Origin: Massiliimalia massiliensis
GTDB lineage: Bacteria > Bacillota > Clostridia > Oscillospirales > Ruminococcaceae
DNA length: 64,000 bases
Assembly: GCF_900155615.1 (NCBI RefSeq)
Contig: NZ_FUHT01000002.1
Span: 682,001-746,000, forward strand
Direction of reading: 5' to 3'
In this document: piece after piece, positions 57,882-64,000 of the stretch
Layout: each line of letters begins with the position of its first letter
Numbering within the stretch: the stretch's first letter is position 1
Notes under the pieces: generated by a model
The model's database searches: none
Told to the model about the DNA's origin: nothing
What the model saw: only the letters and a program-made list of their open reading frames with translations
Program-made: the position numbers and the translations under genes

Positions 57882-58207
57882 TATTATTACCTCCATAAAT
57901 ATTTTTTTGAACATGACAATACACCTGCAAAAGCGTCTGGGTTTCGCAAGTGACAACAGCCCTGTTCAATCTCGACTTAATGAATCTAAGCCTATACCGC
58001 TATTATAACAAATCGAATCTGATTTTTCTATATATTTATCAAAAAATTTGCGTTTTTTACTAAAATTTAAAACATTTACCAAACTTTAAAGGAAAGACTT
58101 GAAAAATGTAATAAAAATTGCAATAATAGAAGGGTAGAAAAGGGGAAAATGACAGCATTTTATCCCCCTTTTTTCGACTTTAATAATGGAAAAGGTGGCT
58201 TTTGGTG
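57882..58207. other. Divergent control region of ppdK and glmU
   Basis: This AT-rich gap of 326 bases has no gene. On the minus strand TGTTATAAT (-10 at 58002-58007, extended) could start ppdK. On the plus strand TTGAAA (58099-58104) and AATAAT (58122-58127) could start glmU. A terminator-like hairpin at 58138-58174 lies between that promoter and glmU. Confidence 0.5.
58138..58174 (+). terminator. Terminator-like hairpin in the glmU leader
   Basis: AAAAGGGG and AAAATG pair with CATTTT and CCCC...TTTT around an ACAG loop, with a two-base bulge, and six T follow. It is placed after the likely glmU promoter and 33 bases before the start codon, so it would act as an attenuator. Confidence 0.6.
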
Positions 58208-59605
58208 ATGAAGGATACTTGCGCGGTTGTTTTAGCAGCCGGAAAAGGTACTCGCATGAAGTCAAAAAAGCCGAAGGTATTGGCGGAGATTCTTTTCCAG
58301 CCAATGCTTGGGTATGTGTTGGAAACCTGCCGTCAGGCGGAAGTGGAAAAGGTCTGTGTTGTAACCGGCTTTGAAGCCGAACAGGTGGAGGCCTATCTCA
58401 GTACCTGGGAGCACATGCCGGCAGAGACGGTTTTACAGGCGGAACAGCGGGGAACCGGCCACGCGGTAATGATGGCGCGGGAATTCCTTCAAGAAAATAT
58501 TGGAACGGATGTCCTGGTGCTGTATGGCGATACGCCTTATCTGTCCGCAGAGGTCATTGAGGCGGCCTATCTGCAGCATAAAAGGCAGAATAATGCGGTA
58601 ACTGTTGTGACAGCCCTGCTTCAGGATCCGACTGGCTACGGGAGGATCATCCGGGACGGCGACGCGATTGCAAAGATTGTGGAGCAGCGCGACGCAACGG
58701 AAAAGGAGCAGGCGGTTAAGGAGATCAATTCCGGAGTTTACTGGTTTAACACCGCCCACCTGCTGGAAATGCTTTCTCTCCTGCAGCCAAACAATGCGCA
58801 GGGTGAATATTACCTGACCGACACCATTGGCCTGACCATTGCGGCAGGCAAACGGGTCGGCGGCTATTGCGCGGAAAACAGCGACATTATTCTGGGCGCC
58901 AATTCCCGGAAGGACTTGTATGAATTAAATGAAAAGATGCGGATGAGCATCATTTACCGCCATATGGAAAACGGCGTGACCTTTGCCTCCACCGACGGCG
59001 TGATGATTTCGCCGGATGCGCAGATCGGCGCGGATACAGTGATCCTGGGCGGTACCATTATCAAAGACCATGTAGTGATCGGCGAGGATTGCGTGATCGG
59101 GCCGAACAGCCTGATCCAGAAGTCGACGGTCGGCGACAGGGTAAAACTAAACGCAGTGCAGTGTTACCAGTCAAGGATCCACTCTGACGTGGACATCGGG
59201 CCGTTTGTCCATATCCGGCCGAACAGCGAGATCAAATCCTTTGTCCATATCGGAGATTTTGTGGAGGTGAAGAATTCCACCATCGGAGAAGGAACCGGGA
59301 TTTCCCACCTGACCTATGTCGGGGACAGCGACGTCGGGAAGAACGTAAACTTTGGGTGCGGCGTTGTGACCGTTAATTATGACGGAGTACACAAGCATCG
59401 CTGCCGGATTGAGGACGAAGCCTTTATTGGCTGCAATACCAACCTGGTTGCGCCGGTTCGGGTAGGCAAGAGCGCCTATACTGCGGCGGGCTCGACCATT
59501 ACAAAAGACGTCCCGGATTATGCGCTGGCGATTGCCCGCTCCAGGCAGGAAGAGAAGCCGGGCTTTGCCGCGAAAAAGCTTGCAGGACGCAAAAAAAAGG
59601 TGTAA
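58208..59605 (+). CDS. glmU: Bifunctional GlmU (GlcN-1-P acetyltransferase / GlcNAc-1-P uridyltransferase)
   Basis: GlmU makes UDP-GlcNAc, the precursor of peptidoglycan and of amino-sugar polymers such as Pel. The 465-residue protein has the N-terminal uridyltransferase motif LAAGKGTRMKSKKPKVL (9-25) and YGDTPYL, then a left-handed beta-helix acetyltransferase domain from about 255 with HIGDFVEVKNS and the catalytic-region NYDGVHKH. I chose the ATG at 58208 after AAAGGTGG; TTG and GTG codons just before are less likely. It is followed by prs. Confidence 0.96.
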   Translation: MKDTCAVVLAAGKGTRMKSKKPKVLAEILFQPMLGYVLETCRQAEVEKVCVVTGFEAEQVEAYLSTWEHMPAETVLQAEQRGTGHAVMMAREFLQENIGTDVLVLYGDTPYLSAEVIEAAYLQHKRQNNAVTVVTALLQDPTGYGRIIRDGDAIAKIVEQRDATEKEQAVKEINSGVYWFNTAHLLEMLSLLQPNNAQGEYYLTDTIGLTIAAGKRVGGYCAENSDIILGANSRKDLYELNEKMRMSIIYRHMENGVTFASTDGVMISPDAQIGADTVILGGTIIKDHVVIGEDCVIGPNSLIQKSTVGDRVKLNAVQCYQSRIHSDVDIGPFVHIRPNSEIKSFVHIGDFVEVKNSTIGEGTGISHLTYVGDSDVGKNVNFGCGVVTVNYDGVHKHRCRIEDEAFIGCNTNLVAPVRVGKSAYTAAGSTITKDVPDYALAIARSRQEEKPGFAAKKLAGRKKKV

Positions 59606-59682
59606 ACTGAAAAGGGAAACAGCGTAAGCCCATACACTTTTCAGAAAAAGGAATATATACAACAGAATAAGGAGCTAGAGAA

Positions 59683-60642
59683 ATGAATTTGCATGGTAAG
59701 GATATCAAGATTTTCACTGCGAACTCTAACAAAGCGGTAGCAGCCGATATCGCGAAAGATTTAGGGCTTCCGGTGGGAGCTTCGGAGGTCGTCACCTTTA
59801 GTGATGGAGAAATCTCAGTCTCTATCAAAGAATCCGTACGAGGATCAGATGTATTTGTCGTCCAGTCCACATCCTATCCGGTCAACGACAATCTAATGGA
59901 ATTGTTGATTATGATTGATGCCTTTAAACGGGCTTCAGCAGGCCGGATTACCGCAGTTATTCCGTATTTTGGCTACGCTAGGCAGGACAGAAAAGCAAAG
60001 GCCCGCGACCCGATTTCCGCTAAGCTTTGTGCAGATTTATTAACCACTGCCGGTGCAGACAGGGTGCTGACCATGGACCTTCACGCACCGCAGATTCAGG
60101 GATTTTTTAACATACCGGTAGATCATCTGCTGGGTGTGCCGATTCTGGCTCCTTACTTTATTGAAAAATTTGAGGGACAGAACGAGGATGTGATGGTTGT
60201 TTCTCCTGACCTCGGCTCTGTAACCCGTGCGCGTAATTTTGCAGCGCGGATCGAAGCGCCGCTGGCAATCGTCGATAAGAGACGGCAGCGCGCGAATGTC
60301 TGTGAGGTCATGAATATTATCGGAAACGTGGAAGGCAAAAGGGTCATCCTGGTGGACGACATGATTGATACGGCAGGAACCCTGTGCAACGCGGCGAAGG
60401 CGATTATTGAAATCGGCGGCGCGAAAGAGGTTTCCGCCTGCGCGACCCACGGCGTGCTCTCCGGCCCGGCGATTGAACGGATTCAGGACAGCGTGCTCAA
60501 GGAAGTCGTGCTGCTGGATACGATTGCCCTTCCGGAAGAAAAACGGATCGATAAAATCAAAATGCTGAAGGTGGGCCCGGTTTTTGCGGAAGCGATTGCA
60601 AGAATCTACGAAGACAAACCGGTTTCCCCGCTGTTTATCTAA
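59683..60642 (+). CDS. prs: Ribose-phosphate pyrophosphokinase
   Basis: Prs makes PRPP from ribose-5-phosphate and ATP for purine, pyrimidine, His, Trp and NAD synthesis. The 319-residue protein shows [22 protein letters not shown] at the N terminus, the ATP-site [15 protein letters not shown] near residue 100-114, [11 protein letters not shown] with the metal-binding His, and the PRPP-binding loop [11 protein letters not shown] near residue 223. The start follows AAGGAG. The glmU-prs order is common in Firmicutes. Confidence 0.97.
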   Translation: MNLHGKDIKIFTANSNKAVAADIAKDLGLPVGASEVVTFSDGEISVSIKESVRGSDVFVVQSTSYPVNDNLMELLIMIDAFKRASAGRITAVIPYFGYARQDRKAKARDPISAKLCADLLTTAGADRVLTMDLHAPQIQGFFNIPVDHLLGVPILAPYFIEKFEGQNEDVMVVSPDLGSVTRARNFAARIEAPLAIVDKRRQRANVCEVMNIIGNVEGKRVILVDDMIDTAGTLCNAAKAIIEIGGAKEVSACATHGVLSGPAIERIQDSVLKEVVLLDTIALPEEKRIDKIKMLKVGPVFAEAIARIYEDKPVSPLFI

Positions 60643-60668
60643 CGGAAAACAATAGATGTGAAAACATA

Positions 60669-60701
60669 AAAAGCTGACGATTCAATCGTCAGCTTTTTTT
60701 C
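60669..60701. terminator. Terminator of prs (bidirectional)
   Basis: A 10-bp perfect stem (GCTGACGATT/AATCGTCAGC) with A tracts before and seven T after lies between prs and a convergent GNAT gene. Confidence 0.92.
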
Positions 60702-60709
60702 GATACCAT

Positions 60710-61165
60710 CTATGACCGCTCTCGTATCAGCCGCGCAACAAGGACAGTTCCGTCAAATTCGGTTCCATCGATTTTAAAACCACATTTTTTAGTATAGAAC
60801 CTGATATTCTCCTTTTTATCAAGGGGGGTTACTAGCGAAATTTTGTTGCAGTCGGGGTGGCTTTCCAGAAAATGATTAATTGCCTGCGCTCCGATTCCCA
60901 TGTTTTGAAATTCTGGAATCACACAAAGGCATCCTACGAAATAATTACCGTTTCCTTTGTTGGCAACTGATATCACACCAACTGGGGTGTTGTTGTATAT
61001 AATGATTTCTTTACTGAACCTTTCTATGGATTTCTCCATTTGGTGTCTTGTTTTTCCATATGCCGGACATTCACCATATCTGAGAAAATCCTGATAAAAA
61101 GCGCTATCATATAGGCTGATCAATAAATCCGCATCTGCCTTTACAGCGTGCCGGTAACTTAACAA
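60710..61165 (-). CDS. GNAT family N-acetyltransferase
   Basis: The 151-residue protein starts YRHAVKADADLLISLYDSAF and has VGCLCVIPEFQNMGIGAQAINHFLESH, the acetyl-CoA loop (Q-N-x-G-I-G), then YTKKCGFKIDG at the C terminus. The substrate is unknown. The likely start is a TTG after AGGGGGG, as no ATG fits the domain start. It lies downstream of two tRNA genes on the same strand, separated by a terminator. Confidence 0.85.
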   Translation of the reverse strand: MLSYRHAVKADADLLISLYDSAFYQDFLRYGECPAYGKTRHQMEKSIERFSKEIIIYNNTPVGVISVANKGNGNYFVGCLCVIPEFQNMGIGAQAINHFLESHPDCNKISLVTPLDKKENIRFYTKKCGFKIDGTEFDGTVLVARLIRERS

Positions 61166-61201
61166 TATCGATGCCCCCCTGACAACAAATAAAACATATT
61201 A

Positions 61202-61236
61202 ATAAAAAGAACCGGAAGAAATTTCTTCCGGTTCTT
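61202..61236 (-). terminator. Terminator after the tRNA genes
   Basis: On the minus strand, AAAGAACCGGAAGAAA and its complement form a stem of about 15 bp directly after the CCA end of tRNA-Glu, followed by TTTTTATT. Confidence 0.88.
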
Positions 61237-61311
61237 TGGTGACCCGTACGAGAATCGAACTCGTGATGCCGCCGTGAAAGGGCGGAGTCTTGACCGCTTG
61301 ACCAACGGGCC
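61237..61311 (-). tRNA. tRNA-Glu (anticodon TTC)
   Basis: A 75-nt cloverleaf read on the minus strand. The acceptor GGCCCGT pairs with ACGGGTC (one G-U), the anticodon stem CCGCC/GGCGG holds the loop CTTTCAC (anticodon TTC), and the T arm has GTTCGATTC. CCA is encoded. Confidence 0.95.
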
Positions 61312-61324
61312 GATATTAAAAAAA

Positions 61325-61401
61325 TGGTAGCGGTAATTGGATTTGAACCAATGACACCGCGGGTATGAACCGCGTGCTCTAGCCAACTGAGCTATACCGC
61401 C
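61325..61401 (-). tRNA. tRNA-Met (anticodon CAT), elongator type
   Basis: A 77-nt cloverleaf on the minus strand. The anticodon stem CGCGG/CCGCG holds the loop TTCATAC (CAT), and the T arm has GTTCAAATC. Position 1 pairs with 72 (G-U), unlike an initiator tRNA, so elongator Met is favoured; a tRNA-Ile2 with modified CAT is less likely. CCA is encoded. It is 13 bases upstream of tRNA-Glu and shares its transcript. Confidence 0.93.
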
Positions 61402-61581
61402 ATTTCTACAGCCAGCCATTTTGCTGGAACGTTTTATATTATATAACAAAAGACAAGCTGTGTCAACACTTTTTTTCAAAAAAAGCCGCTTCTTTCGAAA
61501 AATGGCTGAATTGATAATTTGAGGAAAGGAGAGGTAGGATTTTTGGCAAAATCCTACCAATATCTTTCTGTTTTCTCCGGC

Positions 61582-61899
61582 TTAATCTTCCACAAATTTC
61601 ACTGCGGTTCCATAAGCGAGTATTTCCGCCGCACCCGTCATGACGGCGCTGGACGCATACCGTACGTTAATCACGGCGTCCGCCTGGAGTGCCTCTGCCT
61701 CTTCTACCATCCTTCTTGTGGCAATAGCGCGGGCTTCCGCGAGCATTTCAGAGTAGGCCTTGATTTCACCACCGACCAGTGTCTTAAAGGATGCGCCGAT
61801 ATCCCGCCCAATGTTTTTCGACTGCACAATCTGCCCTTTTACTATACCGAGCGTTTGAAGCTTTTTTCCAGAGATGTAATCTGTTGTTACGATAACCAT
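61582..61899 (-). CDS. YbjQ family (UPF0145) protein
   Basis: This 105-residue protein starts MVIVTTDYISGKKLQTLGIVKGQIVQSKNIGRDIGASFKTLVGGEIKAYSEML, then ARAIATRRMVEEAEALQADAVINVRYASS, the standard signature of the YbjQ/heavy-metal-binding-domain family. It forms ring-like pentamers in solved relatives; the role is not known. It stands alone after the next operon, with a terminator between. Confidence 0.93.
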   Translation of the reverse strand: MVIVTTDYISGKKLQTLGIVKGQIVQSKNIGRDIGASFKTLVGGEIKAYSEMLAEARAIATRRMVEEAEALQADAVINVRYASSAVMTGAAEILAYGTAVKFVED

Positions 61900-61930
61900 T
61901 TTTTAACCCCCAATTTGTTATGCTTTAAAT

Positions 61931-61964
61931 AAAAAATGGCAGAATGATCTTCTGCCATTTTTTT
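61931..61964 (-). terminator. Terminator of the 95-residue hypothetical gene
   Basis: On the minus strand AAATGGCAGAA and TTCTGCCATTT form the stem and TTTTTTATTT follows. It touches the stop codon. Confidence 0.92.
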
Positions 61965-62250
61965 ACGATTTTCTCAACGCGTCATGAAGCCAGACGGAAG
62001 CGATGTCCAATGCCGGATACAGCCCTTCTTTTTCGCTGGATTTTACAATCCGTTCCAATGGGTTTTTGGTTTCATCTGTCATGATCAGCTTGACGGAAAT
62101 TTTTCCGCAAAACTCCTGGTCATGCCAATTCTTTTTATTCAGGATTTGCATCATGATCACATAGTCGTCAGCCATATCGCCATAATAAATGGTGTTGCCG
62201 TATTTTACCAATGGTTTGTCTTTATATAACAAAAACTGGTTTTCAGCCAT
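61963..62250 (-). CDS. Conserved hypothetical protein, 95 residues
   Basis: The protein starts AENQFLLYKDKPLVKYGNTIYYGDMADDYVIMMQILNKK and ends DIASVWLHDALRKS. It is soluble and slightly acidic, with no membrane segment. I recall similar proteins in Oscillospiraceae genomes but no named family. I chose the ATG at 62250 after AAAAGGAGG, a very strong ribosome-binding site. The strong site, its own terminator and the even composition show that it is a real gene. Confidence 0.78.
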   Translation of the reverse strand: MAENQFLLYKDKPLVKYGNTIYYGDMADDYVIMMQILNKKNWHDQEFCGKISVKLIMTDETKNPLERIVKSSEKEGLYPALDIASVWLHDALRKS

Positions 62251-62367
62251 ACGAATCCTCCTTTTATCTAGATACGATTTTCCTACATATAGTATAAGCA
62301 TATCATATTTGATACTATTTGTAAATGTTCAGGAACAAATATTTACAAACACATCATAAATAAAAGG

Positions 62368-62407
62368 AAAAGGGGGGTGACGCTTTATGAGGCGTCACCC
62401 CCCTTTT
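62368..62407. terminator. Terminator of pduL
   Basis: AAAAGGGGGGTGACGC (62368-62383) pairs with GCGTCACCCCCCTTTT (62392-62407), a 16-bp perfect stem, 23 bases after the pduL stop on the minus strand. Confidence 0.92.
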
Positions 62408-62430
62408 ATGTAAAATCCAAACTAGTCCGA

Positions 62431-63012
62431 TTAGCCTTTGACCAGCTCGCCGTACACTTCTCCTCTTGGACAGGCGGCCGCATTGGACTCATCCGTATCG
62501 ATATGCATGGCCAGCGCAAATTTCGGGCTGACACGGACGACAACATCGCCCAGGGTAAGGCTTCGTTCCGGCGTGTTAATTTTTACGGCAACCACTTCTT
62601 TATCTGCAACATGAAAGGATGCAGCATCCTCCGGTGTCATGTGGATATGGCGTTTTGCAACGATTACGCCTTCTTTTAATTCTACTTCACCGCATGGGCC
62701 AACAAGCTTGCATCCGCCGCTTCCGGCAGTGTCGCCTGATTCCCTGATCGGCGCGTCGATTCCGAGCTTTCTTGCATCGGTCAAAGAAATTTCAACCTGA
62801 GTTGCAGGACGTTCCGGCCCTAAAATGCTGACGCCGGCCATCTCGCTTTTTGGGCCGACAACCTTCACTCGTTCTTCACAGGCGAACTGTCCCGGCTGGG
62901 AGAGATTCTTTTTGTTGGTCAGGGCAGCGCCTGCGCCAAATAAGGTTTCAAGGTCTTCTTTTGTCACATGGACGTGACGGGCAGAGGTTTCTACTAAAAT
63001 TTTGTTTGCCAT
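62431..63012 (-). CDS. pduL: Phosphate propanoyltransferase PduL-type
   Basis: PduL transfers acyl groups between CoA and phosphate and can replace Pta in acetate or propionate formation. The 193-residue protein has two beta-barrel repeats with the metal-binding His motifs ARHVHVTKEDLETLFG (about 11-26) and KRHIHMTPEDAASFHV, and MHIDTDESNA near the C terminus. I chose the ATG at 63012 because the family start MANKILVETSARHVHV follows. There are no microcompartment genes nearby, so a free metabolic enzyme is likely. Confidence 0.92.
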   Translation of the reverse strand: MANKILVETSARHVHVTKEDLETLFGAGAALTNKKNLSQPGQFACEERVKVVGPKSEMAGVSILGPERPATQVEISLTDARKLGIDAPIRESGDTAGSGGCKLVGPCGEVELKEGVIVAKRHIHMTPEDAASFHVADKEVVAVKINTPERSLTLGDVVVRVSPKFALAMHIDTDESNAAACPRGEVYGELVKG

Positions 63013-63150
63013 CTCTAATATTACCATCCATTTCATTAAACTTTTCTTCGCGCAGTTTATCGCGCTTAGATTCATCCTTATTATAATACATTCCGGTCGG
63101 CTTTTCAAGGTCAATTCATTCCGTCTGATCTTTAGGCATTTCCAAAATGA

Positions 63151-63185
63151 AACAGAGGAGGCCCGGCTTGGGCGTCTCCTCTGTT
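63151..63185 (-). terminator. Terminator of the duplicated-domain protein gene
   Basis: AACAGAGGAG (63151-63160) and CTCCTCTGTT (63176-63185) form a 10-bp stem with a GC-rich loop, 33 bases after the stop codon. The T tract is weak. Confidence 0.65.
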
Positions 63186-63217
63186 AATAGATACTATCAT
63201 AAATAGGATAGCGGATT

Positions 63218-64000
63218 TTAGAAGGACAGGGTTACCTTGTCGGTATCCGTAATAGAATCCCAGCTATCTGTATCAAAAATGTGGAAGGATAGTTCGATCT
63301 CCGAGATATTGGTAATATTGTTCTCCTCTAAATCCGTATCCATAAAAGTAACGGCAGAGACGGAATGTTTCCCTGGGAAAACATCCTGGGAGAAAATCGG
63401 ATCTAGCATAAAGCCGTTTACCGAAACATCTTGTGTTTGGATGGTAACTGCCTTATCACCGGAATTATAGATATACAGAATCAGGCCAGGCCCGAAGATA
63501 GAGTCATCTTCAGATAAGCCTCTGGCAACGATTTTAATGCCGTTTCCTTCATAAACAGGGGTACCGGCTTCGTCGTAGCTGTATTCAAAGCCTTCCGCAG
63601 CAGAGGTTTTCAACTGGATTTGCTTGGTATCCAGATATGCTTCATAGTCCTCTGTGGTCATAACAGCAAATGCAAATTCAATGTCTGCAATAGTTTTGAT
63701 CCCGCAGGCCTCTAGCTCAGAGGAATCCAGCGTCATGGAATCATTTGCCTTTTTTCCAGCGGCAACATCAGCGGACATAATCGGCTCTACCATGTATCCG
63801 TTGACAGACACATTACGTGCCTGGAAGGTTAAATCCTGATCCGAATTATTTTCAATCAGTAATTTGACCTCAACGCCGAGAAAACCATCGGCATCCAGTC
63901 CAGTAGCTGTAATTTTAATATCAGATTCGTCCACAAGGACTGTTTCCGCAATGGAGGCTTGTCCGGATGGTTCCTGTTCGGTGCTTGGTTCTTTCGCCGG
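63218..64000 (-). CDS. Probable secreted protein with a duplicated beta-domain (partial, 5' end outside window)
   Basis: The frame is open to the window edge, so the start is missing; at least 260 residues are seen. The visible N-terminal part is a Pro/Glu/Ser/Thr linker (PAKEPSTEQEPSG), typical after a lipoprotein anchor. Two tandem units of about 110 residues follow, each with an I-x-A-x-GL start, a VSVNG(Y/F)M-x-(E/D)PI core and an I-x-x-(I/L)E-(F/L) end. This looks like a duplicated beta-sandwich of the kind found in Gram-positive extracytoplasmic proteins. I do not recognise the family with certainty. Confidence 0.7.
   Translation of the reverse strand, partial: PAKEPSTEQEPSGQASIAETVLVDESDIKITATGLDADGFLGVEVKLLIENNSDQDLTFQARNVSVNGYMVEPIMSADVAAGKKANDSMTLDSSELEACGIKTIADIEFAFAVMTTEDYEAYLDTKQIQLKTSAAEGFEYSYDEAGTPVYEGNGIKIVARGLSEDDSIFGPGLILYIYNSGDKAVTIQTQDVSVNGFMLDPIFSQDVFPGKHSVSAVTFMDTDLEENNITNISEIELSFHIFDTDSWDSITDTDKVTLSF

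Noticed and set aside
56517-57953. A 478-codon open frame on the plus strand opposite ppdK
   Set aside because: It is antisense to a certain gene, has no ribosome-binding site, and its composition is a mirror of ppdK codons.

Overview
The window looks like the replication-origin region of a low-to-mid-GC, spore-forming Clostridia chromosome, most likely Oscillospiraceae/Ruminococcaceae; this is my inference from gene order and protein style, and no database search was possible. The anchor is the origin block. rpmH, rnpA, yidD, yidC, jag, mnmE, mnmG, rsmG, noc, parA and parB run leftwards on the minus strand. dnaA, dnaN, rlbA, recF, remB, gyrB and gyrA run rightwards. Between them lie AT-rich gaps carrying DnaA-box-like nonamers. 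Two perfect 16-bp parS sites lie in the left arm. A BofA homologue (pro-sigma-K processing) points to sporulation.

Layout. 1-4.5 kb: mreB, maf, a DUF4321 membrane protein, a U32 peptidase and zapA, all on minus. 4.6-11.8 kb: a mixed housekeeping stretch with a DUF1624 membrane protein, guaB, a small HTH regulator, an MBL-fold hydrolase, a HAD phosphatase, a zinc-ribbon membrane protein, deoD, bofA, a 57-residue Cys-rich protein and a GNAT relic. 11.8-23 kb: serS and the left origin arm. 23-33.6 kb: the right origin arm. 33.6-36.5 kb: a GNAT gene and a likely vitamin B6 salvage cassette (B6 kinase, ECF S component, radical SAM protein).

36.7-55.1 kb is the most interesting region: an exopolysaccharide locus of about 18 kb on minus. 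Its core resembles a Gram-positive Pel cluster: PelD (SDR + membrane + GAF + degenerate GGDEF that keeps an RxxD I-site), PelE, a DUF2194-like protein in the PelA position, the PelF glycosyltransferase and the PelG transporter. It is enlarged by a DUF2304 protein and by a GT-C-like membrane protein paired with a polyprenyl-phosphate-sugar-synthase-like GT2. A second module follows with three more GT2 enzymes, a flippase, an inverted hexapeptide acyltransferase and a DUF4832 protein. A consensus promoter and a class I cyclic-di-GMP (GEMM-I) riboswitch with a terminator stand directly in front of this operon. The second messenger therefore probably acts twice: on transcription through the riboswitch and on the synthase complex through PelD.

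55.2-64 kb: ppdK, glmU, prs, a GNAT gene, tRNA-Glu and tRNA-Met, a YbjQ-family protein, a small conserved hypothetical protein, pduL, and the C-terminal part of a probable secreted protein with a duplicated domain that runs off the window end. No CRISPR array, insertion sequence, prophage or rRNA gene was seen.
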